Shown: positions 28,701 through 36,629, numbered from the stretch's first letter. The stretch is 64,000 nt of DNA from Symbiodinium natans (GCA_905221605.1 CAJNDS010002398.1:206501-270500), one strand, 5' to 3'. Notes: a model not told the origin generated them from the letters alone. Numbers and translations are program-made.

Positions 28701-30494
28701 CATGCTTTTGACTTGATTCATCGGAGGTTTCATCAAAGACCGAACTGACTTAGATGGCAACATCTGAGATAAATCGGTAGAGATCCGATGCTCCAACTCG
28801 GCAATCCGGACTCTCGTCTCAACTTCCCATGACCAATCTATCTCATCAGTACTCCGGGGAATCCACTCTTTTCTCACTTCATCGAGCAATCCTTCCAGAG
28901 GTTGCAACACAGATTCCACTCGGGCCTCTGACTCAGGTTCATTCCATTCACCTCCAGTTAGCTGGTAGTCACTCGACTCACCCTCTTGGGAGACTTCAGC
29001 AACTGTCTTCCCCTTTCCTTTGCCTTTTCCTTTGGGCTTTCCCTTTTCGGGCTTCTTCTTGGGATCTCCTTTTGCCTTGGCTTTCGCCTTAGCATTGGGG
29101 GAATTGGGCTTCTTGCCTGAATCTCCCTCCTTATACCAGCAATCGCGGGCATAATGTCCCTTTCCACCACACACATAGCACTCCACATCCTTCTTGTTCT
29201 GGCTTGAAGCTCGTTTGCCAGCACCTTTGCTTGATTCGCGCTTGCCTTTCTGTTCCTTTCCTTTGCCTTTTGGTTTTCCTTCGTTGCCCTTTCCCTCATT
29301 GGGATCTCGAAAAGGTTGAAGCTTCGTGCCAGGGGCTTCTGACCACACCCTTTGTTGCACCTCAAACTTCAGAGCAACTCTTTTCAGATCTTCAAACGAT
29401 TCACTATCGCCATGCAACAAGCAATGGCTTCTACACCGATCTGGCAAACTGCGCAGCAAAACCATAACCGAATCCGCTTCTTGGATCTGCAAACCACCAG
29501 CATGCACATCGGGATCAAGACTATTGAGCAGCTTGGTGTACTTGTTCAACTCATGCTCAATCTTTCGAATGATCTCCGGAATACTGGGTGCTTTCACGGT
29601 TTGATTCACCAGCTGCGACCGAAAGAACAGGCATTCAGCTCGCGACTTCAGGCAAAACTCCTTCGCCAGCAATCTCAAAGCCACAAAACCAGATTGTTGA
29701 TAAGTGCTCTCACTTTCAACATATGTCTGCAAAATCAGAGAACTCTTCTCATGATTTGCAAAAGTCTGTCGCAGGATGTGCATCAGCCTCGTCGACCTCT
29801 TCTGTTGCTCCACAGTAAGTCGATCCTGTTTCAGCCGAGACTCTTCTTGAGTCTTCACCGCATGCATGAGCTCATTGGGAAACACTTCTGAACCCAAACC
29901 AACCCAACTGGTCAGCTTCTCCATCCAGGTCAAGAATCCAAGAGCTTCAGAGATGCGATCCTTCCAAGACGAAAAGTCAATGGTCGGCAAACTGGGCAAC
30001 CATTTGTCCGATCGAGCAAACACATCCCTTTCCCTTTCTTGCTCCAGAGGTGGAGGTCTCAGTGGGGGACTTGGGCTCGCCATCCGAAAAAGCTGGGTCC
30101 CCTTCGCAGGAGTACCCACTGGCGATGCACCTTGACATCCCGAAGAAGAACTGGGCATGTTCTCAGGAACACCATCCTGAGGTAAGGGGGGATTCACCTG
30201 TTGCTGTTGCTGTGGCTGCTGTTGCTGATGCTGCTGTATCATCCACTGCTGATGCTGCTGCTGTTGCTGCACCATGGACGAAGTCATCGTTTGCATAAAC
30301 TGCTGTTGCTGCACAACCAGTTGCTGCATCATGCTTTCCAATTCTCGCACTTGTCTCGTCAACCCTTGCACGTCGGGTGATGTTTGTGATGGTGTCACCA
30401 CAGGTTGAGGAGGTCCAGTGGATAGTCCTGGTGGTAACGAAGGACTTCCCACCGCTTGCTGAGGCAAACCAGGGGGAAACGAAGGGCCTCCCAT
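22758..30494 (-). CDS. Ty1/copia gag-pol polyprotein with long C-terminal extension
   Basis: 2578 codons from ATG at 30494 with no interruption. In order: Gln-rich tract (residues about 55-101); gag; CCHC zinc knuckle CYVCGGKGHYARDC (about 440); protease WLIDSGAS (about 610); integrase with a His/Cys region (HRMRGH ... CPHC, about 780-800) and D, D, E at QADF, RTDSE and GGVERA (about 820, 890, 925); reverse transcriptase with CYVDDL (about 1576); RNase H with YADASW, SCEAEL and HTDSSS (about 1755-1835), ending near IADVLTK. The order PR-IN-RT-RH is diagnostic of Ty1/copia. About 670 further residues follow, with two Cys pairs (CKVC, CEKC) and a charged coiled coil (about 2420-2470). All catalytic residues are present, so this copy is recent or selected. 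Confidence 0.95.
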   Translation of the reverse strand: MGGPSFPPGLPQQAVGSPSLPPGLSTGPPQPVVTPSQTSPDVQGLTRQVRELESMMQQLVVQQQQFMQTMTSSMVQQQQQHQQWMIQQHQQQQPQQQQQVNPPLPQDGVPENMPSSSSGCQGASPVGTPAKGTQLFRMASPSPPLRPPPLEQERERDVFARSDKWLPSLPTIDFSSWKDRISEALGFLTWMEKLTSWVGLGSEVFPNELMHAVKTQEESRLKQDRLTVEQQKRSTRLMHILRQTFANHEKSSLILQTYVESESTYQQSGFVALRLLAKEFCLKSRAECLFFRSQLVNQTVKAPSIPEIIRKIEHELNKYTKLLNSLDPDVHAGGLQIQEADSVMVLLRSLPDRCRSHCLLHGDSESFEDLKRVALKFEVQQRVWSEAPGTKLQPFRDPNEGKGNEGKPKGKGKEQKGKRESSKGAGKRASSQNKKDVECYVCGGKGHYARDCWYKEGDSGKKPNSPNAKAKAKAKGDPKKKPEKGKPKGKGKGKGKTVAEVSQEGESSDYQLTGGEWNEPESEARVESVLQPLEGLLDEVRKEWIPRSTDEIDWSWEVETRVRIAELEHRISTDLSQMLPSKSVRSLMKPPMNQVKSMEKDDASKWWLIDSGASVTVIAKRYLDEFQILDRKALGPNERYSAANDTPVNVFERVRIRALLPMYEGKQYLGLTSVCVTGVVADVAHNILSTEQMVNTGWEVKFTRREISLRHEKKGVMGYGVSWAGCPWIYLQGDAGKRKKVTFGRTEVRPMDVDDGQRPMEVDQMQSVQSMTKKKQEEMELHRMRGHIPFSSECPHCRMTRGTTQHRRTKDAQDRPVALQADFCFINLVTGTFAKDQPTAPNMKVLVMTEMSTRMIGCLLVGTNADNTSSWIRYWMNAFGLDIAGSAVLLRTDSETAVSALIKRANLGIRIVTQRAPPQGHEAVGGVERAVRTLKELFSTVRLDLRAQGFDLKRSPRAFEFGLIYCAAMHNHHAAAFDGKKSPQELVLQRSLHECGSSLIGATVLAELPDSMKTTALSRFVEAAYVYPEVGGLTHVVSAMVDGCPKHFRAKSIKHIVPLKIGLEHCQHLLKEHDPSDTLAPPILKEKEDGVPDRIEGEADKAFEGRVSEGPTTDMSKVGPPAAWVKEHGGTANCPACGPKRGKANHNAECRKRYDDWLKAQRQRLESKEPTEETPKMDQRSSKDAGVMESGSEPSLLKRPKITYESRPDPKLEEKQSVPTPATEVVDVDMEDFEDPSLPYQGIPDEAMEPGYFEGETPAEDEAIPMEEEKPQMDVDSVPNESSRVPRRLESLTSDVNSVPDESNRVPRLINRIYLDPRLDVPQGPIKMVSSDESPKLVHVTNSILLNKNSTFPESMKVCGSQVWLARPTSVLSEIDGCPLDVDKTVEGRRTELQSMTAHKAGRVVGADEAQKFARQHGIKIIPTRWVIGPKVVNGKEAVRARCVVQDIAKGSTASSLGLSATTPSLEALRTLLAIASVDAMDIATLDVSTAFLHSPLPKGSKAIIQLPKDVSACKDYYVPVFMILDQAMNGLRVAAKAWNLKLATVVKKVGLKQCPTEPSVFEGTVRGKRFLMLCYVDDLILCGTRDAIRLVTDTLNGELKIKETGRITSTGGKITFLGREIERQGSHLRMRVPPAYLDALFETEFCKDLKVVTAPPDIVKTVEKGRASGSDPELSDTAAARYRAVLGRIAWWGQSRPDLSRWMSILSQGQSKPTACFEQALRQVIRFLKGQYHAWQYFGPDGNVPDSGPAQLEVYADASWAPQASLGRRSVSGIAIFYRGCLIKGISRVQGCVSLSSCEAELRAILTAVQESEGLATLIGQLAESDVTIRLHTDSSSARAVLLNRGLSRRVRHLDIAVCYLQERIQEAQTLKVIWCPTAGMIADVLTKCLSQVTFCQHQQAMGIYPGEDVQQVWRICGIRPRVGVQACQCAEATGCSVEQVGSLKSVKKCGEVFENFHLRSPETLREDSSPEVQEMDLWSNRKSFGSSTTEASPSLEPVPLVKDRKMAAEDSRKGEQGAEMKSPFWCKVCKWLFRSEHAAGLSWDESGKPKCEKCKQTVTVSGTDASHAFHLREAEKERRAAGKRGDKGESRGSGQAAPKPKAMPKVIERMVDVFPELADPEPPKWFGDVSWSICRRGTPVDELELKDVVGTLSDKDMLRYQSSYEKLVKPIQEVCELQEKPTKIFGILDVRGQIGGKAIIWEMAVNEGGLYMEVPPGTCGLAMLSFVRYLKRKGIVPVLLLGEHQDLGVLRMVDLLCMLPILGAERIMEDEAESSYYPPWVLRWKRSAKEGSLVFKELVERVRVISMLSCDTLRIHEPELRERPVPKWSFVAYSHYRSVMESVAGFLEDLEKKKEEITDTQRAASWKKVVASETRSGVVWICKCKWHLPTDYVVRFNLTLPADMWQQAFGIMGENVGKLEKEEKDLKRILKAAAEQQDREFEEAERKRKRIADLSAAEEEAAKRAKLEGEAVRSPVSVVPSELDAAAIAQIAERVKASFSVADLELMLEEKKRKVGDQPTERPAETPAEPSRSSQDVMMETRTAELAEMKEAAKERRAKLMESTGAGEKKGEEDEE

Positions 30495-30500
30495 TGTCTG

Positions 30501-30998
30501 TTAGGGTGCTCCAGTAGCTACCCCATGAGGGCTTCTGGCGGGACTTCGACCTCTGGGCACTGGGCCATACACAGGTTGGCTTCCTTGTGCCAAACCTTGC
30601 ACCCACAGTGGGTTGGGATTTCCCAAACCCGGAAAAGGGTCTACCCTTCGCCTTGTTGGACTCCTCACATGAGCTCCACTGGTATGTCGTGGGGATGTAT
30701 TCAACATAGTTCCTGAACTCAGGCTCCAGCCTGCAGTCTCTCCACAACGTCTTCTGGCGAAAATTCTCTCACCAACACCAGATCTACCAAGCACCGTATT
30801 CCTCCAAGATCGGTCACAACCAATCCAGTTCCAGACAAACCACCTTGCCCGGGCTCCAAAGTGCCTCAACAGCCGCTGAACCAACTGCCAAGCCTGATGA
30901 GTCCGATCCGCCTCCTCACAGGATAGGGCTTCCCGGTACTCACTTACACGGTCCGAGTAGAGATTCCGGTCCACTGGCAGTCTGGGCTCCAAACCCAA
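30501..30998 (-). CDS. gag-like leader ORF in frame with the copia polyprotein
   Basis: 165 codons ending in TAA at 30501-30503, then six bases to the ATG of the polyprotein in the same phase. The first codon of the open stretch is TTG, so the true start is unknown; a GTAAGT-like donor lies near its 5' end, and splicing is possible. The protein has an Arg/Trp-rich middle (ARARWFVWNWIGCDRSW) and a Pro/Arg-rich end. I infer that it is the N-terminal part of gag, reached either by stop-codon readthrough or separated by one recent mutation. Confidence 0.5.
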   Translation of the reverse strand: MGLEPRLPVDRNLYSDRVSEYREALSCEEADRTHQAWQLVQRLLRHFGARARWFVWNWIGCDRSWRNTVLGRSGVGERIFARRRCGETAGWSLSSGTMLNTSPRHTSGAHVRSPTRRRVDPFPGLGNPNPLWVQGLAQGSQPVYGPVPRGRSPARSPHGVATGAP

Positions 30999-31053
30999 AC
31001 TTGTCTCCAGGCTCTAACACGTACCCTTCTGGCTGGTTGATGCAACTTGTACT

Positions 31054-31320
31054 GTGGAAGATTGTGGCTGATCAGTGATGTTTTTGTCATGTTTTGGATC
31101 AGCTTGTAGAGGTTTCTTTTGCTTCGAAGTGATTGGGAATCCGTGTGATCCCATCTTCGATGGTTTATGCCTCGTTGATTTCCAAGGAAATCATACGACT
31201 ATTTAAAGTGAGTGTGCAGTGTGTAGGAACTTAGGGTCTACTAGGGTTTAATCCCTAAACCTGATAAGAGCCAGGGCTGAGTTTAAGCTCAGAAGAGAGA
31301 ATTCGTTTAGTTTGTGTGCA
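31054..31320 (+). repeat. terminal repeat of the copia element, right copy (inverted)
   Basis: Reads TGGAAGATTG ... GTGTGCA on the plus strand, so it is inverted relative to the left copy at 21770-22019. The base right after it starts cgaat and the five bases before the left copy are cgaag, a 4-of-5 match that could be a target duplication. A normal 5' LTR for this ORF should read in the minus direction. Confidence 0.8.
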
Positions 31321-31640
31321 CGAATTCTTACTTCTACAAGGCAAGAGGAAACGGCAGGGTCAACAACAAGGGCCGAGGGCTCAGGCACCTTGAAGTTGTA
31401 CACCTCACCACAGTCGCCGAGGCAAGTTGGGGCGCCATGGAAACTTCCTATCACAAGCGTCCGTGCGCCCCATGGTGGTCAACCACTGGGGACTGACAAG
31501 CGAGCACTGCAGACCAGCCCAGAGTTCCCCGTGGTGGCCAGCCAGTGGGGCAGCAGTGAGCCGCAGCAAAGAGCAGCAGGCTCCTGGAGGCTCCCATTAC
31601 GGAAGCCTTTGAGTTGCGACAGCCACCGATTCAGATAATA
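31321..31640 (+). repeat. 310-bp repeat, copy 2
   Basis: Near-identical to 4748-5055 in the same orientation. It begins exactly at the outer edge of the right copia terminal repeat and ends at attcagataataca, where an inverted 690-bp unit begins. Confidence 0.9.
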
Positions 31641-31643
31641 CAC

Positions 31644-32297
31644 CACTGCGGGTCTTGTCCTGGACGATGGGTACGGGATCCTGACGGCCGAATATCAACT
31701 CTGGAGACCAATGTGGCACCAGGCTGCGTGCACTTTCTACGTGGAGAGTAGGCACCTACTGCGACACTGAACACCTGTGGAGTCTTGGCCCCCTTCAGTG
31801 GCAGGACAGGCAGGATCTTTGCCCGCCTGGATGCTACCTGACGGCGTCGCCTGGACGAAAGCTGTGTACCAAAGTGATGTAAGCCCTCACATCTTCTTGC
31901 CGACGTACCTTATTGGCTTGGACTCTGGAGGGACCATTGCCGACCAAATTGCAGTCTCTGAAACCCCGGCAGCTTTCAGGCTTGCGTGTGTGGCCGCTTT
32001 GGCTGTCTGCTGAGACTGTGCTTGTGCGCGGACATCTATCTAGGTGGGCGCAGCTTGCTGCAAGTCAGGGTGAGAGGAGGACCTTCCGCTCGGAGCTGCT
32101 CCACTGGCTGACCACCATGGAGTGCCCTGGGTCGGTCTTGCCTTGATTGTTCTTGCTGTTGAGTTCCCACTGGCTGACCACCATGGGGCATACGCACGTC
32201 TTTCCTCTCCTTTAAGGAGTCTGACCTGTACCATCCCTTTGCCAATGCGGGTCTGTTATCTGTTCTTGACGACGAGTACGGGATTCTGACTATCGAG
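31644..32297 (-). repeat. 690-bp unit, inverted copy
   Basis: Minus-strand copy of the unit at 2965-3654. It contains the complement of ccatggtggtcagccagtgg twice and of gacgtgcgtatgcccc once, and extends to both ends of the unit (gtcctggacgatgggtacggg at the left, cgacgagtacgggattctgac at the right). Confidence 0.8.
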
Positions 32298-33540
32298 TGA
32301 TGACCTCATTCGGAACGCATTAAGAGTCAGTACTGACCACTGCGCACGTGTTTCGTTACGCAGACAGCCGCAATTACGAGTGCTGACACCATGGTGGTAT
32401 TTTGAGACGCAGGTGTCAGTGAGGGCTGCTAACAAGTCAGAAAATCTGACTGCTTTTTGTTATCTCAGCACAGCGGTTTATCCGCGCTGGTGTACAGCAA
32501 GCAGGGTTTAGGCTGGGTTTTAGAAGGGTCAAAAGTGCCCATAAAATGCGCGTAAAATCTTTTGGGCCATGGTGTGGCCTGGCGGGGTCGGAGTTTCTTG
32601 ATTGATTGGGTCGAGTCTCTTTCCGAACCCAACAGAGTTGCCGAACTGCATGATCGGGCTCGGCGACTGCTCCGGCGGTCGAATCTGGCTGAAGTTGTGC
32701 AACGTCCGTTTTCGCAGGTGCCAAGCAGTGCCAGAAAGTGGCGCACTGATAATTTCAGCACGGAACTGCATCTCGCTGGCCGGACTAGAGTTGGAGTGAT
32801 GGAGCTCTCTGGCTCAAGCGATCTCGTGCCTTTGGGTCCCTCTTCTCAAACAGATCAAGCTAACTTTTGTGCTTGTGATTTGCTCAATCTGAGATCCGAA
32901 TCCTTGGGCTTCAAACTGAAGATCCATGATAAGCTGCGGTGCTGACCCAGGCAGCAGCGCGTAAGAGACGTGCTGCATAGGGTCTCATGGACCCGCCAGC
33001 GGTCCACCAGGGGAAACCACCAAAGGTAGCAATTCTGGTATCCACACCTTAGTGAAGTGTTGGAAGTGGTTGCTTCAGGCCAGCCACATCCCGATTTGGA
33101 TTCTAGTGCTGTTGTATCTCTGCTAGCGACGCTGATGCTAACAAATGCGGGTGTCTTTGACCATCAATTCCAATGTCTGCAGTTGGAGATTGGCAGCAGA
33201 GTGCTGTGGCAAAGGTGGCCCCTTCTTGCAGCCTCTCGTATGAACTCAATGTGGGTCCAGGGACACCAACCCTCAAAACTTCATGCCAATGCTCTTCCCC
33301 TTTGGGGCAGTATCTGTAGGTGCAAAAAACGTTCGCTTTTTCCTCGTTTATTTGAGTTCTGACATGCCTGCCTCCATCCCTTCCGCTTTTTTGCACTCGA
33401 GGCGTCCGTTGCGTTTCATACGCGTTCAAAAAAAGCATTCGCCAGCACACGAACGTGCAAGCCAGACCGGGGAACAGCCCTCATGCTCCGACCTCTTGGC
33501 ACCGGGTTGTAAGTTTTGTCCTTCTGCCCTTCTTGAAGCA
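32298..33540. other. gene-less stretch
   Basis: About 1.2 kb in which I see no supported gene. Several open frames of 60-127 codons exist on both strands but overlap one another and lack conserved motifs. Confidence 0.4.
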
Positions 33541-33564
33541 AAAAGCAATTTTGTAAAAAAACCA

Positions 33565-34045
33565 AAAGGCCAGTTTTGTCGAAAGCCACTTTTCTCGAAA
33601 AGTGACTTTTTGCGTCGCGTCGTGTCCCCGAAAAGCCACTTTTTCGAAAAGTGACTTTTCTCGAAAAGCCACTTTTCTCGAAAAGCCACTTTCACTTTTC
33701 TCGCGACGTTGAGAGCACCGTGTCCGCGAAAAGCCACTTTTCTCGAAAAGCCGTTTTTCTGAAAAAGCCACTTCTTGCGAAAGTGACTTTTCTGCATCGT
33801 CGCGCGCCGTGTTCCCTTTCGGGAAGCCACTTTTCTCGAAAAGACTTTTCTCAAAAAAACCAATTTTCTCGATTCTCGAAAAGCCACTTTTTGCAAAAAG
33901 TAACTTTTCTCGCGGTGTTGGAGCGTACCGCCGCGTTCGCGAAAAGCCACTTTTCTCGAAAAGTTACTTTCTCGTGGCGTTGGAGCGCGCGGTGTCTGCG
34001 AAAAGCAACTTTTCCCGACATGCCATGTTTCTTGAAGAGCCACCT
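33565..34045. repeat. palindromic satellite cluster 1
   Basis: A dense array of cgaaaagccacttttctcg and its variant cgaaaagtgacttttctcg. Each is close to its own reverse complement, so it can form short hairpins, and adjacent units can pair with each other. The array is broken by short spacers such as gcgtcggagcg. Open frames across it, on both strands, are by-products of the repeat. A second cluster lies at 34757-35005. Confidence 0.9.
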
Positions 34046-34060
34046 TTTGCGCAAATTGAG

Positions 34061-34245
34061 TGTTTAGGGTTAGGGTTTAGGATTTAGGGTTGAGGGTTTA
34101 CGGGAAAGGGTTTCTGGTTTAGCGTGTAGGGCTTATGTAGGGTTTAGGGTGTAGGGTTTAGGGTTTAGGGTTTAAGGTGTAGGGTGTAGGGTGTAGGGTT
34201 TAGGGTTTAGGGTTTAAGGCTTAGTGTTTAGGGTTTAGGGTTTTA
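34061..34245 (+). repeat. interstitial telomere-type repeats, G-rich on plus
   Basis: Imperfect runs of TTTAGGG with GTGTAGGG variants. TTTAGGG is the telomere unit known in dinoflagellates and plants. The tract is internal and degenerate, so it is not a chromosome end. Confidence 0.9.
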
Positions 34246-34362
34246 GGGCTTGGCCCAGCAGCCTCAGGACAATCAGAGAATTGCCCTTCGTGTTCAAAGG
34301 GGGACTCAGGGATCCTAGCCCAACGACAACAAGGGAAATAGGGGTGCTACTTGCTGGGCACC

Positions 34363-34402
34363 ACGGTTTAGGGTTTAGGGTTTAGGGTTTAGGCTTTCGG
34401 GT
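34363..34402 (+). repeat. short TTTAGGG tract
   Basis: About five units of GGGTTTA on the plus strand, 120 bases after the preceding tract, with unique sequence between. Confidence 0.85.
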
Positions 34403-34470
34403 TTGGGGTTTGGGGGAGGCTTTAGATCTTGGGTCTTAGTCCTGAGGGCTTGCTCCAGACCCTCAACTCG

Positions 34471-34530
34471 AAACCCTAAACCCTAAACCCTTATAAACCC
34501 TTACTAAACCCTAAACCCTAAACCCTAAAC
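34471..34530 (-). repeat. interstitial telomere-type repeats, opposite orientation
   Basis: CCCTAAA units on the plus strand, so the tract points the other way from those at 34061-34402. The two orientations face each other across about 70 bases. Confidence 0.9.
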
Positions 34531-34756
34531 ATCGTCGGGGCTTGCTTAATGCTCTTAATCTTCGACAGCGACTCTGTCAGGCTGTGAACCCCGCTACTAG
34601 AACTCCAGAATCCCCCCCAGCTCTACTATGATTATCAAGGCCGGTATAAATGCCGCTGTGGGTGCCTTGCCGTGCCATAGCTCAGAGAAGCGGAAAAGGG
34701 AGGCGTAGAGGTTCCCTTGGTTGCTTCAATGGTGGGCGCCGTGTGGGGGCGCACAG

Positions 34757-35005
34757 CGTCTTTCAAAAGCCACTTGTCTCACAAAGCCACTTCGCTCGAA
34801 AAGCCACGTTTCTCGAAAAGCCAGTTTTCTCGAAAAGCCACTTTTTGCGAAAAGTGACTTTTCTCGCCGCGTTGGCGCGCGCGGCGTCCGCGAAAAGCCA
34901 CTTTTCTCGAAAAGCCACTTTTTGCGAAAAGTGACTTTTCTCGCGACGTTGCAAACGCCGTGTCCGCGAAAAGCCACTTTTCTCGAAAAGCAACTTTTGT
35001 AAAAG
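34757..35005. repeat. palindromic satellite cluster 2
   Basis: Same near-palindromic unit as at 33565-34045. The two clusters lie on either side of the telomere-type tracts, giving a satellite-telomere-satellite arrangement. Confidence 0.9.
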
Positions 35006-35304
35006 CCAGACATTTTGACACGGAGTTGTGACCGAAAAAGGTCTGGCGCAAGGGTATGCTTTAGGATTTTTTCGATGTGTGAACTGTTAGAAAACCGCCT
35101 TGTGAACTTTTTGGTGTGAGCTATTAAAACCCTTAATGGCGCGAGCTGTCAAAACCTTGATGTGGCATCACATTTGTGCGCGCCAGCAACCAAATAGCTC
35201 TGAGGGTTTCTTGATGTAAGCGATTTAAAGCCCGAAAAATTTCGATACGGCTTTTTGCACGAAAAGAAAAGGGTGGTGGGACAGACACGAGCTATTTAGT
35301 GAAA

Positions 35305-35650
35305 AACCTTTTTTTTTGACGGGAGCTCCTTTCTACGTGCAGCAGATCAGTGAGCAATCTTTTAAGAAGAACGAACCTAAGCAAAAAGGCTCGAACAGGC
35401 TGCCGGCAAACAAACAGCCAGAAAGAAGAAGCACACGCAACCCCAGCCAGAGCACGGAGCCCATTCAAGCGACGGCCTAAGAGAAGCTACTTGCATCTAC
35501 GGCTAAGAAGCAGCTCAAAACAAGAGAGTGAAAAGATACCCGCGGTGTTAGGTATTGAGAGCGTCTGTACAGGTGAGACGAAAGCAGCTACCCCGCTCAA
35601 GCTAGCCACTCTCAGTACTGGAAGTCGCCGAAGTTGGCTGCCATTGCAGC
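35305..35650 (-). mobile_element. SINE-like element, copy C
   Basis: Read on the minus strand it ends in an A run (T run at 35310-35318). It matches copies A and B over the 3' two thirds: the gcgtgtgcttcttctttctggctgttt region, the segment before the A run, and a gacttccagtactgag block shared with copy A. It has an extra insertion in the middle, and the 5' head is not recognisable. More diverged than A and B. Confidence 0.55.
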
Positions 35651-36147
35651 TGTTTAGTGAAAAACCCATTTCATGGCATTAAAGACATTATGATTTTAGG
35701 GCTTTTTGGTGCGAGCTCTTGGAAACCCAGCCATTTTTCACACTTTGGCGGGAGCTAGTCGGCAAAACCCTTTGTGGCGGAAGCTATTTGGTCAAAACCC
35801 TTTTAAACGGCATAAAATAGCTTGCGCCAGCAACCAAACAGCTCTTAGTTGGTGAAAACACTGTTAGGTACTTGAAGCCCTGCGCGAGCCATTTAGATTT
35901 TTAATGACGCGAGCTATCAAGTAGCTTGCGCCAGCGACCAAATAGCTCCTAGGGTTTTTGTGTGAGTGTGTGTGTGACCAAGTTATTACGCAGACATTTT
36001 TCACACGGTCTTTTCGCACAACAAGGGTGGCGTGAGCTATTTGGTCAGGCGCGAGCTATTTGGACAAAGTTTTAAGCGGCATCACGCATGTTTCAATGTT
36101 ATGATTATAGCGATCTTTGCAGTGCAGGGAAATAAGTCTTTACTGAC

Positions 36148-36171
36148 GCCGCCCCCGCTTTGGGGGTCGGC
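36148..36171. other. GC-rich hairpin
   Basis: gccgccccc, loop gcttt, then gggggtcggc: a nine-pair stem with one bulge. It is followed by an AT-rich stretch of alternating tata/gata. No T run follows and no gene partner is known, so I do not call it a terminator. Confidence 0.5.
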
Positions 36172-36599
36172 GGACATGTTTGTAGATATATATATGTATA
36201 TAGATGTACATAGCTGAAACGCCTTAAAGTGAGGGGGTGCTTAGCACCCCTTTTGCACCCTTCAATTTACTTACTCGTGCCTGCAAAGTTTCAAGCCCTC
36301 TTCTTCGCACATTTTTTTTACCAGATGGCTTGTGCCATAAAGGGTTTTAACACTCTTTAGAGCTATTTGGTCAAAACCTTTAAAACGGCATCAAGTTTTG
36401 AAGAAACCAGCTAGATCATCGTTGTATAGCTGACACGCTTTTTTCGCACAAAAAAGAGGGTGGCGCAAGCTCTTTGATCAGCGCGGGCTACTTGGTTAGA
36501 ACCCTTTGAATGGCCAAGCACGTTATGATGTTAGGATTTTTGGTGCGGAAACCCGGGCAATTGTCTCAGCTATTCATAGCTGGTGCCAACCTGCACTTT

Positions 36600-36625
36600 G
36601 GCACCAGCTATTCATAGCTGGTGCC
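36600..36625. repeat. 26-base near-perfect palindrome
   Basis: ggcaccagctat, centre tc, then atagctggtgcc: twelve paired bases on each side. Half of it (agctattcatagctggtgccaac) also occurs directly repeated just upstream at about 36568-36590. Confidence 0.8.
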
Positions 36626-36629
36626 AACG

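Larger units (their letters stand above)
35040..36540. repeat. degenerate repeats around a gcgagctatttggtcaaaacc motif
   Basis: The motif (g)gcgagctattt(g)gtcaaaaccctt..acggcat and its complement (gcgccagcaaccaaatagctc) recur at irregular spacing, for example near 35115-35210, 35740-35850, 35920-35955, 36030-36075 and 36355-36390. They occur in both orientations and could pair. No gene is supported here. A SINE-like copy is embedded at 35305-35650. Confidence 0.65.

Noticed and set aside
33426-34043. 205-codon minus-strand ORF and several similar frames
   Set aside because: They are translations of the palindromic satellite; the same peptide words appear on both strands and in several frames.
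34061-34530. A chromosome end
   Set aside because: The tracts are short, degenerate, in both orientations and flanked by unique sequence, so they are interstitial.
36148-36171. Hairpin as a transcription terminator
   Set aside because: No T run follows and there is no adjacent gene; intrinsic terminators of this kind are bacterial.
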